This document shows, piece by piece, positions 17,510 to 27,500 of a stretch of DNA of 64,000 nt. Position 1 is the stretch's first letter, and the number at the start of each line of letters is the position of its first letter. The stretch is from Bacillota bacterium (lineage in GTDB: Bacteria > Bacillota > Clostridia > Oscillospirales > Ruminococcaceae): positions 6,260 to 70,259 of the forward strand of contig JAEWLW010000075.1 in NCBI GenBank assembly GCA_023457355.1, in the 5' to 3' direction. The position numbers and the translations under genes were made by a program. The notes under the pieces were generated by a model. The model searched no databases and was not told the DNA's origin. It worked only from the letters and a program-made list of their open reading frames with translations.

Positions 17510-18335
17510 TTTCCCAATCCTCCAAAAGCGTGCACAGCGTGTTTTGCAACACAAAAACACGGTACGCACCCGAACCTTCTACGTCGCCATAAGCCGCCTC
17601 GGGTAACAGGCCGATCGCTTTTTCCGAGCGGGTTGCGCACGGCATGCTGCGGTCGTTTAAAACGGCTTCAATCTCTTCGCTGCGAAACGGATAAGAACAG
17701 ATTCCCGAAAAGGCGATGCGCAGGCGGCCCTCCTTCCAGATGGCCGCCGCTGATACCAGCGGATAATCTATTTTTTCATTTTCCGTTTTTTTGATATGTG
17801 CATGACGGGCGTGCAGCGCCCAATCGGGAATGTGGACCTGCACAATAAATTCGCCGGGTTTTAGCTTTGTGCTACCGGGGAATAGCTGCTCAAAGGCAAC
17901 CATCCGCCGCCCTTCGGGCCCCATCAGGGTGACTTGGGCATCCGAAAGCAGAAGCGGCAGACTGGTCTCGCGATAGATGATGGTTCCGCACAGGTTTCCG
18001 CCCAAGGTGATGCGGCACTGGTTGGTGTGGTCGGCGATACGGCCACAGGCCAGTATAAGCAAAGGGAACAACTGGGATTCCTTGATTTGGTTGAGCGTGC
18101 ACGCCGCACCAATATGCAGCGTGCTTTTTTGAATCTCAAGCCGGGTGCATTCCGGAATGGCCTTAATGTCGATCACCGCGTCCGGGCGGATGCTGCCCGC
18201 CCTGCACATCGTAATAATTTCGCTGCCGCCGGCGTAATAGACGGTTTTTTTCCCCGCTGTTTGCAACTGGATAAACAACTCGGCGGCCTCAGCCAAAGTA
18301 TCCGGTCGGCAATAGATAAAATCAAACGGAATCAT
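17496..18335 (-). CDS. xdhB: Molybdenum hydroxylase, FAD-binding subunit
   Basis: A 279-residue CoxM/XdhB-type flavoprotein. FAD-binding segments are YYAGGSEIITM near residue 40 and RITLGGNLCGTIIYRETS near 110-125. It passes electrons from the iron-sulfur subunit to NAD+ or another acceptor. The ATG at 18335 overlaps the stop of the molybdenum subunit (ATGA) and has GGGAG upstream; the longer frame start is not needed. The 3' end overlaps the small-subunit gene by 14 bases, so the three subunits are translationally coupled. Confidence 0.9.
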   Translation of the reverse strand: MIPFDFIYCRPDTLAEAAELFIQLQTAGKKTVYYAGGSEIITMCRAGSIRPDAVIDIKAIPECTRLEIQKSTLHIGAACTLNQIKESQLFPLLILACGRIADHTNQCRITLGGNLCGTIIYRETSLPLLLSDAQVTLMGPEGRRMVAFEQLFPGSTKLKPGEFIVQVHIPDWALHARHAHIKKTENEKIDYPLVSAAAIWKEGRLRIAFSGICSYPFRSEEIEAVLNDRSMPCATRSEKAIGLLPEAAYGDVEGSGAYRVFVLQNTLCTLLEDWESGKI

Positions 18336-20662
18336 AAGTTGCTCTCCCTGGTCATTTGCCAAATTCTTTCCGGTGTCAGCGGCAGTGAAACAAGCTCAAC
18401 CCCAAATGCCGCGGATAAGGCATTGCCGAGCGCCGCAGGCATGCCGATAATGCCATGCTCGGAATAGCTTCGTACCCCGTAAGGCGCCCCGTTCTCCGGC
18501 GTCTCCACAAATCCCACACGGTAATCCGGCTCCTGGCCGATATGCAACAGCTTATAGGTGCGCAGATTGGGCCTTTGTGGAATGCCTTGTGCATCAAATG
18601 AGAAGACTTCACGGCTGGCCGTACTGATACCCATAGCCATGCCGCCCGCCACCATGGCACGCATCGCTTCCGGGTTGATCACCTTTCCCACGTCCATCAC
18701 GGTGGAAGCCGCGATAATGCGGTAGGTGCAGGTCTTTAAGTCCGCTTCAATTTCGACCACCTGCGCGCCCAACGACCAGTCGGGGCCGGTTTGGCCCTGA
18801 CCTGTCTGCGGGTCAAGCATGCACAGCCCTTTGAGCATAAACCCGCCGCGCCCCAGAACGGGCTCCCCGATTGAAGCGCCATCCGGGGCTTTATAACCCT
18901 GTGCAATATCTTTAAACGCGATAAACTGCCCGGGGTTTTTGGTCCAATAGACCTGCCCGTGGGCGACTTCAACCTCTTGGGGCGCACAACCAAAGGCTTG
19001 CGCGCCGTTCCGTTTCAGCTGTTCAATCAAATCGTCGGCGGCCCGCACCACGGCATAACCCGCCATATATTCGGTGAGGCTGGCGACGGTTTTCCAGTGT
19101 TCCGGGGCCACCCGTGTATCGACATCCATCACGACCTGCACCTGCTGCGGATCAATCTTCAGCTTTTCAGCCAGCATTTGGGCAAGGTGGGTCTGTCCGC
19201 CGGAACCCATTTCGACAACGCCCGTGTTTAAATTGACGCTCCCGTCGGGATTAAAGGTAATCAGCGCGCCGGAAATGGCATTTGTGGGCGGGTTTTCAGT
19301 CTTCCAGAAACAGGCCACGCCCTTGGCGTTCACAGTATCGTTTTTAATCTGAACCGCAGTCCCGCCATCCCACCGGGAAAGTTGCTTTACCTGATTGAGG
19401 CACTGCGGCAGGTTGCCCATGAGGCTGTCGGTGCACACCACGCGCGAGGGCGTCAGGCTGCCGGGCTGAATGGCGTTTCGGATGCGCAGCTCAAGCGGGT
19501 CCAGACGGCATTGGCGCGCCAGCATGTCTAAAACGCGTTCAATGCAAAAGGTGTACGATTCATGCGCAAAGCTGCGAAAAGATGTGGCATAGGTGTGGTT
19601 GGTATAGACGCAGAGCGCGTCGCACGAGAGGTTTTTGACATGGTAGGGGCCGGTGCAGTCCACCGCAATCGCTTTGGTCATATAGGGCGAAATGTCGGTG
19701 TAAGCGCCGCAGTCCAGCCAATAGGTCAATTCCGCCGCCTGAATAATCCCCCTTTTATTGACGCCGATTTTGATGTTTGCCTCCAGCCCGATGCGGCACG
19801 GGGCCGAAGCCATATCCTGTTCCCTGGGGATGGTGAGTTGCACAGGCTTGCCGCCGACACTGCGTGAAGCGAGAAATGCTAAAATCTCCAGCGTCACAGG
19901 CGCTTTTCCGCCAAAACCGCCCCCGACAAACGGGACGCGCACCTGAATTTGCCCGGCGGGAATCAGAAATGTTTCGGAGAGGTGCTTTCTGACGGCGTAA
20001 GGCGCCTGCGAAGCGGTCGTAATCCGGACGGTGCCGTCGGCGGAGATTTCGGCTCTGGCTGTACGGACCTCCATGGCAAGATGGTCGGAAGGCGGCAGGA
20101 AGAATTGTTTTTGAACAGTATAGTCACAAGCTGCGAAGGCCTTGGCACAATCCCCCTTGCGCATCCGGTACCGGCTGGCGATATTGGTTCCCGCTTCGGG
20201 GTATATATCCGCCAATATTTTTTTATAGCCCATGACCTGATCGTGAACCCGCGCCGCGCCATCGGCTAACGCCTGGGAAGGCGTTAGCACAACCGGCAGC
20301 TGACTGTATTCCACTTCAATGAGCCGCGCCGCTTTTTCGGCTGTCGGCTCATCCACGGCAACCACCATTGCAACCGGCTCTCCGGCGTAGCGCACGACAT
20401 CCCGGGCGAGCGCCGGACGGTCCTGCAGCAGGGGACCAAACAATTCGAGGCAATCCGCACCGGTTAGCACGGCTTTTACGCCGTTGACAGCCAACGCCTT
20501 TGCGGTATCCATTCGCGCAATGCGGGCGTGCGCACAGGTGCTGGTGAGCAGGCGTGCCGAGAGAACGCCCACCTTGGGCAGGTCGCCGGTATATTGCGCT
20601 TTACCTGTAACTTTGTCCCACGCTTCCTTGCGCTGAACGTTTTTTCCAATAGCTGTATTCAT
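18332..20662 (-). CDS. xdhA: Molybdenum hydroxylase, molybdopterin-binding subunit (xanthine dehydrogenase-like)
   Basis: A 776-residue catalytic subunit of the xanthine dehydrogenase/aldehyde oxidase family. Visible are the a/b hammerhead start (AWDKVTGKAQYTGDLP), the Moco loop FVGGGFGGKAP, GVVEMGSGGQTHLAQ, and SYSEHGIIGMPAALGNA, in which the Glu aligns with the catalytic Glu of the animal enzyme's GEPP motif. The SEHG form is common in clostridial purine hydroxylases. It probably oxidises hypoxanthine/xanthine or a related purine. It lies convergent to a nucleoside import operon, supporting a purine salvage or catabolic role, although nicotinate- or aldehyde-type substrates cannot be excluded. 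No Moco-maturation genes are in the window. Confidence 0.88.
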   Translation of the reverse strand: MNTAIGKNVQRKEAWDKVTGKAQYTGDLPKVGVLSARLLTSTCAHARIARMDTAKALAVNGVKAVLTGADCLELFGPLLQDRPALARDVVRYAGEPVAMVVAVDEPTAEKAARLIEVEYSQLPVVLTPSQALADGAARVHDQVMGYKKILADIYPEAGTNIASRYRMRKGDCAKAFAACDYTVQKQFFLPPSDHLAMEVRTARAEISADGTVRITTASQAPYAVRKHLSETFLIPAGQIQVRVPFVGGGFGGKAPVTLEILAFLASRSVGGKPVQLTIPREQDMASAPCRIGLEANIKIGVNKRGIIQAAELTYWLDCGAYTDISPYMTKAIAVDCTGPYHVKNLSCDALCVYTNHTYATSFRSFAHESYTFCIERVLDMLARQCRLDPLELRIRNAIQPGSLTPSRVVCTDSLMGNLPQCLNQVKQLSRWDGGTAVQIKNDTVNAKGVACFWKTENPPTNAISGALITFNPDGSVNLNTGVVEMGSGGQTHLAQMLAEKLKIDPQQVQVVMDVDTRVAPEHWKTVASLTEYMAGYAVVRAADDLIEQLKRNGAQAFGCAPQEVEVAHGQVYWTKNPGQFIAFKDIAQGYKAPDGASIGEPVLGRGGFMLKGLCMLDPQTGQGQTGPDWSLGAQVVEIEADLKTCTYRIIAASTVMDVGKVINPEAMRAMVAGGMAMGISTASREVFSFDAQGIPQRPNLRTYKLLHIGQEPDYRVGFVETPENGAPYGVRSYSEHGIIGMPAALGNALSAAFGVELVSLPLTPERIWQMTRESNL

Positions 20663-20733
20663 GGCCGTTTATACCTTTACTGTAAAAATATATATAAAGT
20701 GTTCTCTTCCAAATTTTAAATATTCATCAATAT

Positions 20734-20764
20734 AAAAGCGCCACCCGGGCAGGATGACGCTTTT
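20734..20764 (-). terminator. Probable terminator for the YIEGIA gene pair
   Basis: AAAAGCG pairs with CGCTTTT around a GC-rich imperfect inner stem. On the minus strand it is followed by TATAT and lies between the small YIEGIA partner and xdhA, both minus-strand. Confidence 0.5.
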
Positions 20765-20789
20765 CACATTTTTAAACCGGGGCCATCTT

Positions 20790-20806
20790 AGAACCTGTAT
20801 TCACAG
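20790..20806 (+). repeat. Dispersed repeat motif, copy 1
   Basis: AGAACCTGTATTCACAG is identical to the left arm of the inverted-repeat element at 35369-35430. Here the matching right arm is absent. The following ~150 bases to 20950 are non-coding and unexplained. Confidence 0.55.
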
Positions 20807-20961
20807 CTCAAAACGGCCGTATTGACGACGCATTTTGCGCTGTGCCGTGTTAAAACTGTACGGAATACGCCCGCTGTTCCTGCATTCTTCGCCTTGCGAG
20901 TCACAAAATATCCGCGCAGACCCTGCTTCGATTTCCAAGCGGCTTGGCTATAAGAAACGCT

Positions 20962-21150
20962 TTATACAATAATCAGGTAGTCCCCGTTCTGAAGCTGCAA
21001 AACATTCCCCCGAAGCGCTTTTGCAATATCGGTCACGCTTTTCTTTCTTTCATTTTCGTCCGCAATTACAAGCGTGAGAGGGTTCCCTGTTTTCACTCTG
21101 TCGCCGTCGGTTGTGATATAAACGGCCACTTCGGGAGATTGTTTACTCAT
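20962..21150 (-). CDS. Small protein partner of YIEGIA protein (capping complex subunit-like)
   Basis: A 62-residue soluble protein. The pattern AYVYITTDGDR-like start (here VAVYITTDGDRVKTGNPLTL), ERKKSVTDIAKAL and the ending QLQNGDYLIIV match, from memory, the family named as capping complex subunit for YIEGIA. The ATG at 21150 overlaps the end of the YIEGIA gene by eight bases and has GGAGG 8 bases upstream, so the two are co-translated. Function is unknown beyond the partnership implied by gene order. Confidence 0.7.
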   Translation of the reverse strand: MSKQSPEVAVYITTDGDRVKTGNPLTLVIADENERKKSVTDIAKALRGNVLQLQNGDYLIIV

Positions 21151-22066
21151 TTTCAGCACCTCCTGTATAAGACGACATGATGGAATGGATTTTTCTGCTG
21201 TTTTCTAATATCGGCGTTTTTTTAACCACACTGATCAAAGCGTCAATATTATGGGCGATGGGGACAAAGGCGATAATCACCTTGCCGCTCTTGTAGTTTT
21301 TTCTGGTGAATCGAAAGCGCTTAACGCCAAAGGACCGGACAGCTTCAAATAAAATGGCCTGACGTTGTCCGTAGTTATCAAGCGTAATCCGAAACAAGTC
21401 CTTTTTGGGTGTAATGACAACCGCAATCCCTTCGCTGAGAAACAGCGCCCGGCTTTTGTCGGTGCCCAACAGGTTTGTCACAAACATGCCGTCGACGAAC
21501 AGCTCCGAGTGCTCAACGGTGATTTTACCTTCAGCTACATCGCAGATATCGCCAATGGTTTTCCCTTTTGTAAATGTTTTAAAAATGAATATCGCGATCA
21601 GCCCGGTGACGAATCCAATCAGGCAGTCCACAAACAGGTTGTCCGTATAAAAGATTTTCATGGCCATTACAGTGAATAAAGCGGTGAGCAGTGAAATGTA
21701 ATTTCTTGCTTCATACGTTTTTGCAATACCATCAATATAGGCGGCCCCTCTTTGGGTATACTCTGTATTTTCCAGTTGAGACAGGCTTTGCATCTCAAGC
21801 TTTCTGATTTCGCGGAACTGCTGTACCCCAATTGTAAGGAAAGTAACCGCGGTAAAATTCTTGGCCACAAGAGCCGGGATCGCGACGGAACCCAGTACCG
21901 ACGCAACAAACCCGGTGATCATGTTGATCAGAAATCCGCCCGGGTAACTGGGGTTCTGGCGATAATCGACATGCAGCGTGATCATTCTCGCGAGCGTTCC
22001 CATGACAATGCCGCTCAGTATCAGGACAATATCGGTTTGCTGCAAGCTTTTCTCTACGGCTTCCAT
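21143..22066 (-). CDS. YIEGIA-family membrane protein
   Basis: A 307-residue membrane protein. The name-giving motif appears as AAYIDGIAKTYEARNY near residue 110. The N-terminal half has several hydrophobic segments (IVLILSGIVMGTLARMITL, GGFLINMITGFVASVLGSV and two after the motif); the C-terminal half (from about 185) is soluble and basic. The family is found in spore-forming Firmicutes, and its role is not established to my knowledge. AAGGAG precedes the ATG. It overlaps the small partner gene downstream and is divergent from a ferritin-like gene 135 bases away. Confidence 0.8.
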   Translation of the reverse strand: MEAVEKSLQQTDIVLILSGIVMGTLARMITLHVDYRQNPSYPGGFLINMITGFVASVLGSVAIPALVAKNFTAVTFLTIGVQQFREIRKLEMQSLSQLENTEYTQRGAAYIDGIAKTYEARNYISLLTALFTVMAMKIFYTDNLFVDCLIGFVTGLIAIFIFKTFTKGKTIGDICDVAEGKITVEHSELFVDGMFVTNLLGTDKSRALFLSEGIAVVITPKKDLFRITLDNYGQRQAILFEAVRSFGVKRFRFTRKNYKSGKVIIAFVPIAHNIDALISVVKKTPILENSRKIHSIMSSYTGGAENE

Positions 22067-22201
22067 ACTGCCACTCCTTTTTGTAGCTATTATATCGGCG
22101 TGATACTTGTTTATGCAAAAATGATAGATAGCGGTATTGCCTTGGGTATAGAACCGGCATTTGGCCCAACAATAGATTTATTAATAAAAAGGAGCGTGCC
22201 T

Positions 22202-23452
22202 ATGAATCCATTTGAACAAAAACCGGTCAATATTGAAGACGGCATCATGAATTGGTGCACGATCTATCCCCAGCCATATAATAAACAAACCGTTGATCCT
22301 TACACAAAAATCCGCATCATCCTGATGAACGGGATTGAGGTGGAATCGGCGCTGTTCAAGCACCAGTTCCACCGCAACTGTGGGAACAACGATTTGCGCC
22401 GGGAACTGGCTTTATCCCGCCGGATCGAACAACAGCAGCAAAAGCGCATCAACTGGCTTAAGCCTATTGATGAAACGCAGCTGGAAACAACGGTTGGCTA
22501 TGAGCATGTCGCGGTGGACCTGACGGCGTGGCTGGCACAGAATGAGCCGAACAGCTATGTTAAACAGGCTTTGGATTTTGCGCTTCTGGAGGATTTCGAC
22601 CATCTTTACCGGTACGCCAATCTTCTCGACCTGGATTCCCAGATTCCCGCCCAAAAGCTTGTAAAAAGCTATGTGGATATCACGCCGGGGCGCCCTACAA
22701 TCGCTGAGCACCGGTTCCCGTTTGATTCGGTAAAAAACCCGGTCGATTTTAAAACCGCCGACATTCGAACAAAGCTTAATACCCTGATCATCACCTCGGG
22801 CGAGCAGCAGACCATGAACTTTTATATGAACCTCGGCAACACCTACAACAACGACCTGGGGCGCCAGCTTTATCAGGAGATTGCCATGATAGAAGAACAG
22901 CATGTCACGCACTACGGCTCTTTGCTGGACCCCAACGCCACCTGGCTGGAAAACCTTTTGCTGCATGAGTATATGGAATGCTACCTTTATTATTCTTTCT
23001 ATCAGGACGAGCCGGATGCAAACGTAAAGTCGGTGTGGGAAATGCATCTACAGCAGGAAATTGCCCACCTCCACAAAGCGGCCGAGCTGCTGCAAAAATA
23101 TGATAACAAAGGCTGGCAGCAGGTTATCCCCGGCGGTGCCTTTCCGAAGCTGCTCCAGTTTTATGACACCCGGGATTATGTCCGTCAGGTGCTGGCCCAA
23201 CAGATTCAACTTACAGCCGACAAAGAGCAATATGCACCCGTGTCTCAGATTCCAAAGGATCACAAATTCTTTTTTTATCAGGACCGCGTCAATAACAATG
23301 TCAATGCTGTGCCTAGCCATAACGTTGTCACGCAGCACCAGCAAAAATTCAATGTGGACTACCGCGCCGAAGCCAAACCAAACCCGGTGCAGGGGCTTTC
23401 GGACAGAGCGACCGATAACACGCAGATTGCGCGTACCCCCAATGCCACATAA
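22202..23452 (+). CDS. Ferritin-like fold protein of unknown function
   Basis: A 416-residue protein. Two helical regions resemble ferritin-like four-helix bundles with carboxylate/His patterns: ALLEDFDHLYRYANLL (about 122-137), then QEIAMIEEQHVTHYGSLL, LLHEYMECYLYYSF and HLQQEIAHLHKAAEL (about 225-300). Such E-x-x-H and E...H spacings can bind a di-metal centre, but I cannot confirm the ligands. The N-terminal 100 residues and the Asn/Gln-rich C-terminal 90 residues are unassigned. AAAGGAG lies 7 bases before the ATG at 22202. It is divergent from the YIEGIA gene; a sporulation or stress link is only a guess. Confidence 0.75.
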   Translation: MNPFEQKPVNIEDGIMNWCTIYPQPYNKQTVDPYTKIRIILMNGIEVESALFKHQFHRNCGNNDLRRELALSRRIEQQQQKRINWLKPIDETQLETTVGYEHVAVDLTAWLAQNEPNSYVKQALDFALLEDFDHLYRYANLLDLDSQIPAQKLVKSYVDITPGRPTIAEHRFPFDSVKNPVDFKTADIRTKLNTLIITSGEQQTMNFYMNLGNTYNNDLGRQLYQEIAMIEEQHVTHYGSLLDPNATWLENLLLHEYMECYLYYSFYQDEPDANVKSVWEMHLQQEIAHLHKAAELLQKYDNKGWQQVIPGGAFPKLLQFYDTRDYVRQVLAQQIQLTADKEQYAPVSQIPKDHKFFFYQDRVNNNVNAVPSHNVVTQHQQKFNVDYRAEAKPNPVQGLSDRATDNTQIARTPNAT

Positions 23453-23495
23453 CAATAAAAGCCGCCCGCACTTCCCGCACGGACGGCTTTTATTG
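23453..23495. terminator. Bidirectional intrinsic terminator
   Basis: CAATAAAAGCCGCCCG pairs with CGGACGGCTTTTATTG (one mismatch), with A/T tracts on both sides. It separates two convergent genes and can serve both strands. Confidence 0.85.
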
Positions 23496-23509
23496 TTTGA
23501 ATATACGCA

Positions 23510-24205
23510 TTATAAAACAAGTTCCAAAGCGGCATAGGTTATTACCAGCAGCGTCATGATGCCGGTTTTTAATAGCGGCAATGTACGTTGGGGCACCGAG
23601 GCGCCCAGTGACAGAATTTTTTCTTGCATATATAAAACCGGCTTATAAACAGACGGAAGGTACTGGTATCCCACGAATAATACGAAGCTGGTCGCCAGGT
23701 TTTGCGTGATAAAAAACGGAATGAATTTTTCGGCACTGCTAATGACTGAGACGTCCCTTATCCAGTCCGGTACAAGCAGCAACAAATAGAGCATAAACAG
23801 CAGCCGCCATCCGGTGTTCATCGTTAAGGCAGCCAGTGTCTTTATGGTAGGCTTTTTCTGCGTTTCTCCCCAAAAACGATGCAAGGCCACCATAACCACA
23901 TACATTGAAACGGCTTCAAACACAATTGAAATAGCGGGGTTGATCACCTTGTCGATGCGGATAGGCGTCAGCAGATTGAGCAGCTTGATGGACGCACACA
24001 TGATGCCTATGTACAAGACGGAAGACCTGCTGCGCGTTTGGCGGTAGACGTTTGCCATAAAAAAGCAGGCGACCGGATACCATATCAGCCAGCTTATTTT
24101 AATTTCGAATAAATGCAGCAAATAGCCAACCGTTATTTCGAAAATACCCCACAATGCCCCCCACGTCATGACGGCAAGAAAAAAAGGATAACCCTTTCTA
24201 TTCAT
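23510..24205 (-). CDS. Unknown integral membrane protein
   Basis: A 231-residue protein with about six or seven hydrophobic segments, starting with FFLAVMTWGALWGIFEITVG. I do not recognise it with certainty. The WGIFEITVGYLLH segment and compact size are reminiscent of small-molecule S-component-like membrane proteins, but there is no ECF module nearby. The ATG at 24205 has GAGGA 8 bases upstream; the ORF's upstream ATG overlaps that Shine-Dalgarno. It shares its upstream region, about 300 bases, with the divergent glucan synthase gene. Confidence 0.65.
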   Translation of the reverse strand: MNRKGYPFFLAVMTWGALWGIFEITVGYLLHLFEIKISWLIWYPVACFFMANVYRQTRSRSSVLYIGIMCASIKLLNLLTPIRIDKVINPAISIVFEAVSMYVVMVALHRFWGETQKKPTIKTLAALTMNTGWRLLFMLYLLLLVPDWIRDVSVISSAEKFIPFFITQNLATSFVLFVGYQYLPSVYKPVLYMQEKILSLGASVPQRTLPLLKTGIMTLLVITYAALELVL

Positions 24206-24522
24206 GAAGACTTCCTCCATTTCTCATATCTTTTTATACATATCATGGCTATGCGGGTTTAAAACTAAATATACCGTTGCCAAAATTCACATGGCTGATT
24301 TATTGGCCTTCCATAACAAAACCTGAGGGCGGGTGCTGGCGCTTTAGGCGTATGAACATGAACTGCGCTTTTGGGCGATGGTTATCCGCGCCGCTTTCTG
24401 ACTGCCGGGTTTTAACGAGTACAAATGTAATTGCTATTTTTTACGAAAAAACAGACAAACTATCTATCTGTGAAGAGATGTCGTCATGCCTGAAGGATTT
24501 CTTAAATATGGAGGATCTTCAA

Positions 24523-27500
24523 TTGCAGATATTATTGCAAAGTATTTATATAAATTTACCGTCACTGCTGGCTATTTTATTGATAATTACGTCGTTACTC
24601 TTCTCTTATTTTGTTTTATTAATGCTTTATTACCGGTTTAGCCACTTTGGCAAAAAAGTGGCTATTTCGGTCCGTTTCCCCGAGAATGGCGATAAGCCGG
24701 GACCTGGCGAGTGGGAGAAGCAGATGCTTGATCTGGCAGAAAGCCACGGCCAGGTCAGGCTGACAGGCTATAGCTTTGTTCTAAATGATTATAATCAGGC
24801 CGCGTATAAAAAACTGAATAAAATCAGGAACAGCATCTCCGCCATATCCACGGATATTATTTCGTTAATTCCGGCAGCGCGCTGGCTTTTTGACAATTTT
24901 CAGATGCTGTACCGGGAAATTAAAAAAGTGCGCACCTTGGGAACAGATTATGCCGTATTGCCGGTTCTAAAGGGGAAGGAATGCCGTAACTTCCCCCGTA
25001 TTTATGTTGTGGCAAAAAAGATGGTGGCGCTTTCGGGCGGACATCTGAGTGAAGAAAATATTTCCGTGATGCTCAGGGCCTACCAGCGGAAGATACCGCT
25101 TACGGACAAGGAAATATGGGTTTTGACGGAGGTGCTGGGCTTTTGCCTGCTTGAAGAGATTATCGCAATTGCGGATGACATCCTGCGCGTGATCAATGTC
25201 AAGTCGAAGGCAGAAAAATTCCTCCGGGAAAAGCTGGCGTCAAAGCCATGGCCGGCCGATATATCGGCGTTGCTTTGCAAAACAGAGGATGATGTGGGGC
25301 AAAACTATTCGTTTCACGCCCATGTGATCTATCTGCTCAAAAACATGTCCTATGACGAGGCAGCCATTAAAAGATATCTGGAATATCATTTCGCCCCCGA
25401 AAAAAGACAGGTGAAGGCCTCCGGCATATTTCTGGAGGAAGGAAAGATCGAATCCTTTCTTGAAACCAATATCCGGACTTTAATTGTCAGCCTGCGGGAT
25501 ATCAATGAAGTGGATGAGGAGAAATTTTTCGAGAAATATTCCTGCCTGGAGCAAATTTTATCGCAGGATCCGGATGGCGTTTATAAAAAAATGGATTCGG
25601 AATCGCGGGGCATGTACCGTGGCGCCATTGTTAAGTTGTCGCTCCGTTATCGGCTGCCGGAAGAAAAGATAGCGAAGGACTGTCTGGAACTGGCGATTCA
25701 GGGAAGGGCGGACCTGCATTGTTCCCATCATGTGGGGGCTTATCTTTTGGGCAAGGGTTATCCGGTTCTGAAAGCGAAGGCATTGGGAAAACCGGTTCCC
25801 ACAAGAATGAAGCAAAAGATGAATTTCAAGGGCTTTCTTTATTTTTTAACCCTGCTTCTGCTCACGTCGGCGCTGTGTGGCTGCCTGTTCTATGCATTTA
25901 GAACCCCTGGCGGGTTGCAGGATACCGGCCGGCGTGCCATCACCCTTCTGGTGGCAATGCCCCTGTTGGCGGGCATCGCCATAGAGATTACAAATTTTAT
26001 ATTTACCAGAAGGATTATGGTGAAGGAAATTCCTTCCTTAGACTATCTGAGGGACATACCCAGTGAGGCGACCACCTTTGTGGTGATGCCGGTTATCGTC
26101 TCCTCAAAGGAGCAGGGTCTGGCATATATGGACCGCCTTCAAAAGCATTACCTGGCCAACCGGCAGCCGAACCTTTACTTTGCATTGCTGCTGGATTTTG
26201 AGGACGCTCCGGACCAGTCCATGCCGAAAGATGCGGTGATTGAAAGCGCTCTTGCTGCACGTTTGGCAGAACTCAATGCGCGCTATCCGTCGGAGTACCA
26301 GCGGTTCTCCCTCTTTTTCCGCTGCCGCAAATGGAATCAGGCGGAGAACTGCTATATGGGCTGGGAGCGTAAGCGCGGAAAGTTAGAAGAATTTAATAGC
26401 CTTTTAAACGGCGCGGAAAAAGCGGACACCACCTTTTCCGCCATTTACTGCGATAAGGCGCTTCTTACCACCTTCCGGTATGTGATTACACTGGATGCGG
26501 ATACCAACCTGATCCGTGACAATGCGGCTAAACTGGTCGGGCTGATTGACCACCCCTTGAACAAACCCATTCTGGACCGTGCCAACCAAAAGGTGAAGGA
26601 GGGCTATGTCATTATACAGCCCTCGGTGAGAAATCATATTGCAGATAAGAACGGCAGCAGGTTTATAAAAGTCTTTGGCGGAGAATCGGGCCTTGCCCAT
26701 TACGGAACCGTCATATCCGATATCTATCAGGATATTTTCAATGAAGCGATTTATACCGGAAAGGGCATCTATGACGTCAAAACCTTCCACAAGGTGCTTC
26801 GAAATAAGGTGCCGGAAAACCGCATTCTCAGCCACGACCTTTTTGAAAGCTGTTATGCACGGACGGCTTTTTCCAGTACGGCCAAAATTATGGATAATTT
26901 TCCAAACAGCGTTTTATCCTTTACCAAAAGGGAACACCGATGGCTGCGCGGGGACTGGCAGCTGCTGCCCTGGCTGTTTTCGAAGAAAACCCCGGACGGG
27001 GGGAATTTATGCGCCTTGTCAAAATGGAAAATTTTTGACAACCTGAGAAGAAGCTTTGTCCCTTTGAGCAAGACGCTGTTTATCGTGCTGAATCTGGCAT
27101 GGATGCCAAAAGCATATTATTTTTGGTTGCCCCTCATTTTTTTCAACGATCTGTTTGCCCTGCTGATTATGCTGCTTTCGGTCATCGCCCAGAAGGTGAT
27201 CCGGCCGAGGCTGGCCATTGTTTATAAAAGCATCTTTAAGGAACTTGGCGTCATGTTGGAAAGAGCATTCCTCGAGTTTACAATCACGCCTTACCGCGCT
27301 TATGTCGCATCCGATGCAATGGTCAGAACGCTGTATCGGCTCTTTGTCAGCAAAAAAAATCTGCTTCGCTGGAATACGGCGGAAGCGGTGGATGCTGCCA
27401 TTATCAATACCAGAAAAGGATATTTCCGCACCATGTGGTGTTCTTTTCTTCCGGCATTCGCGCTTGTGTTTTTTTTATTGAGGGGGTATGCAAATGCCGC

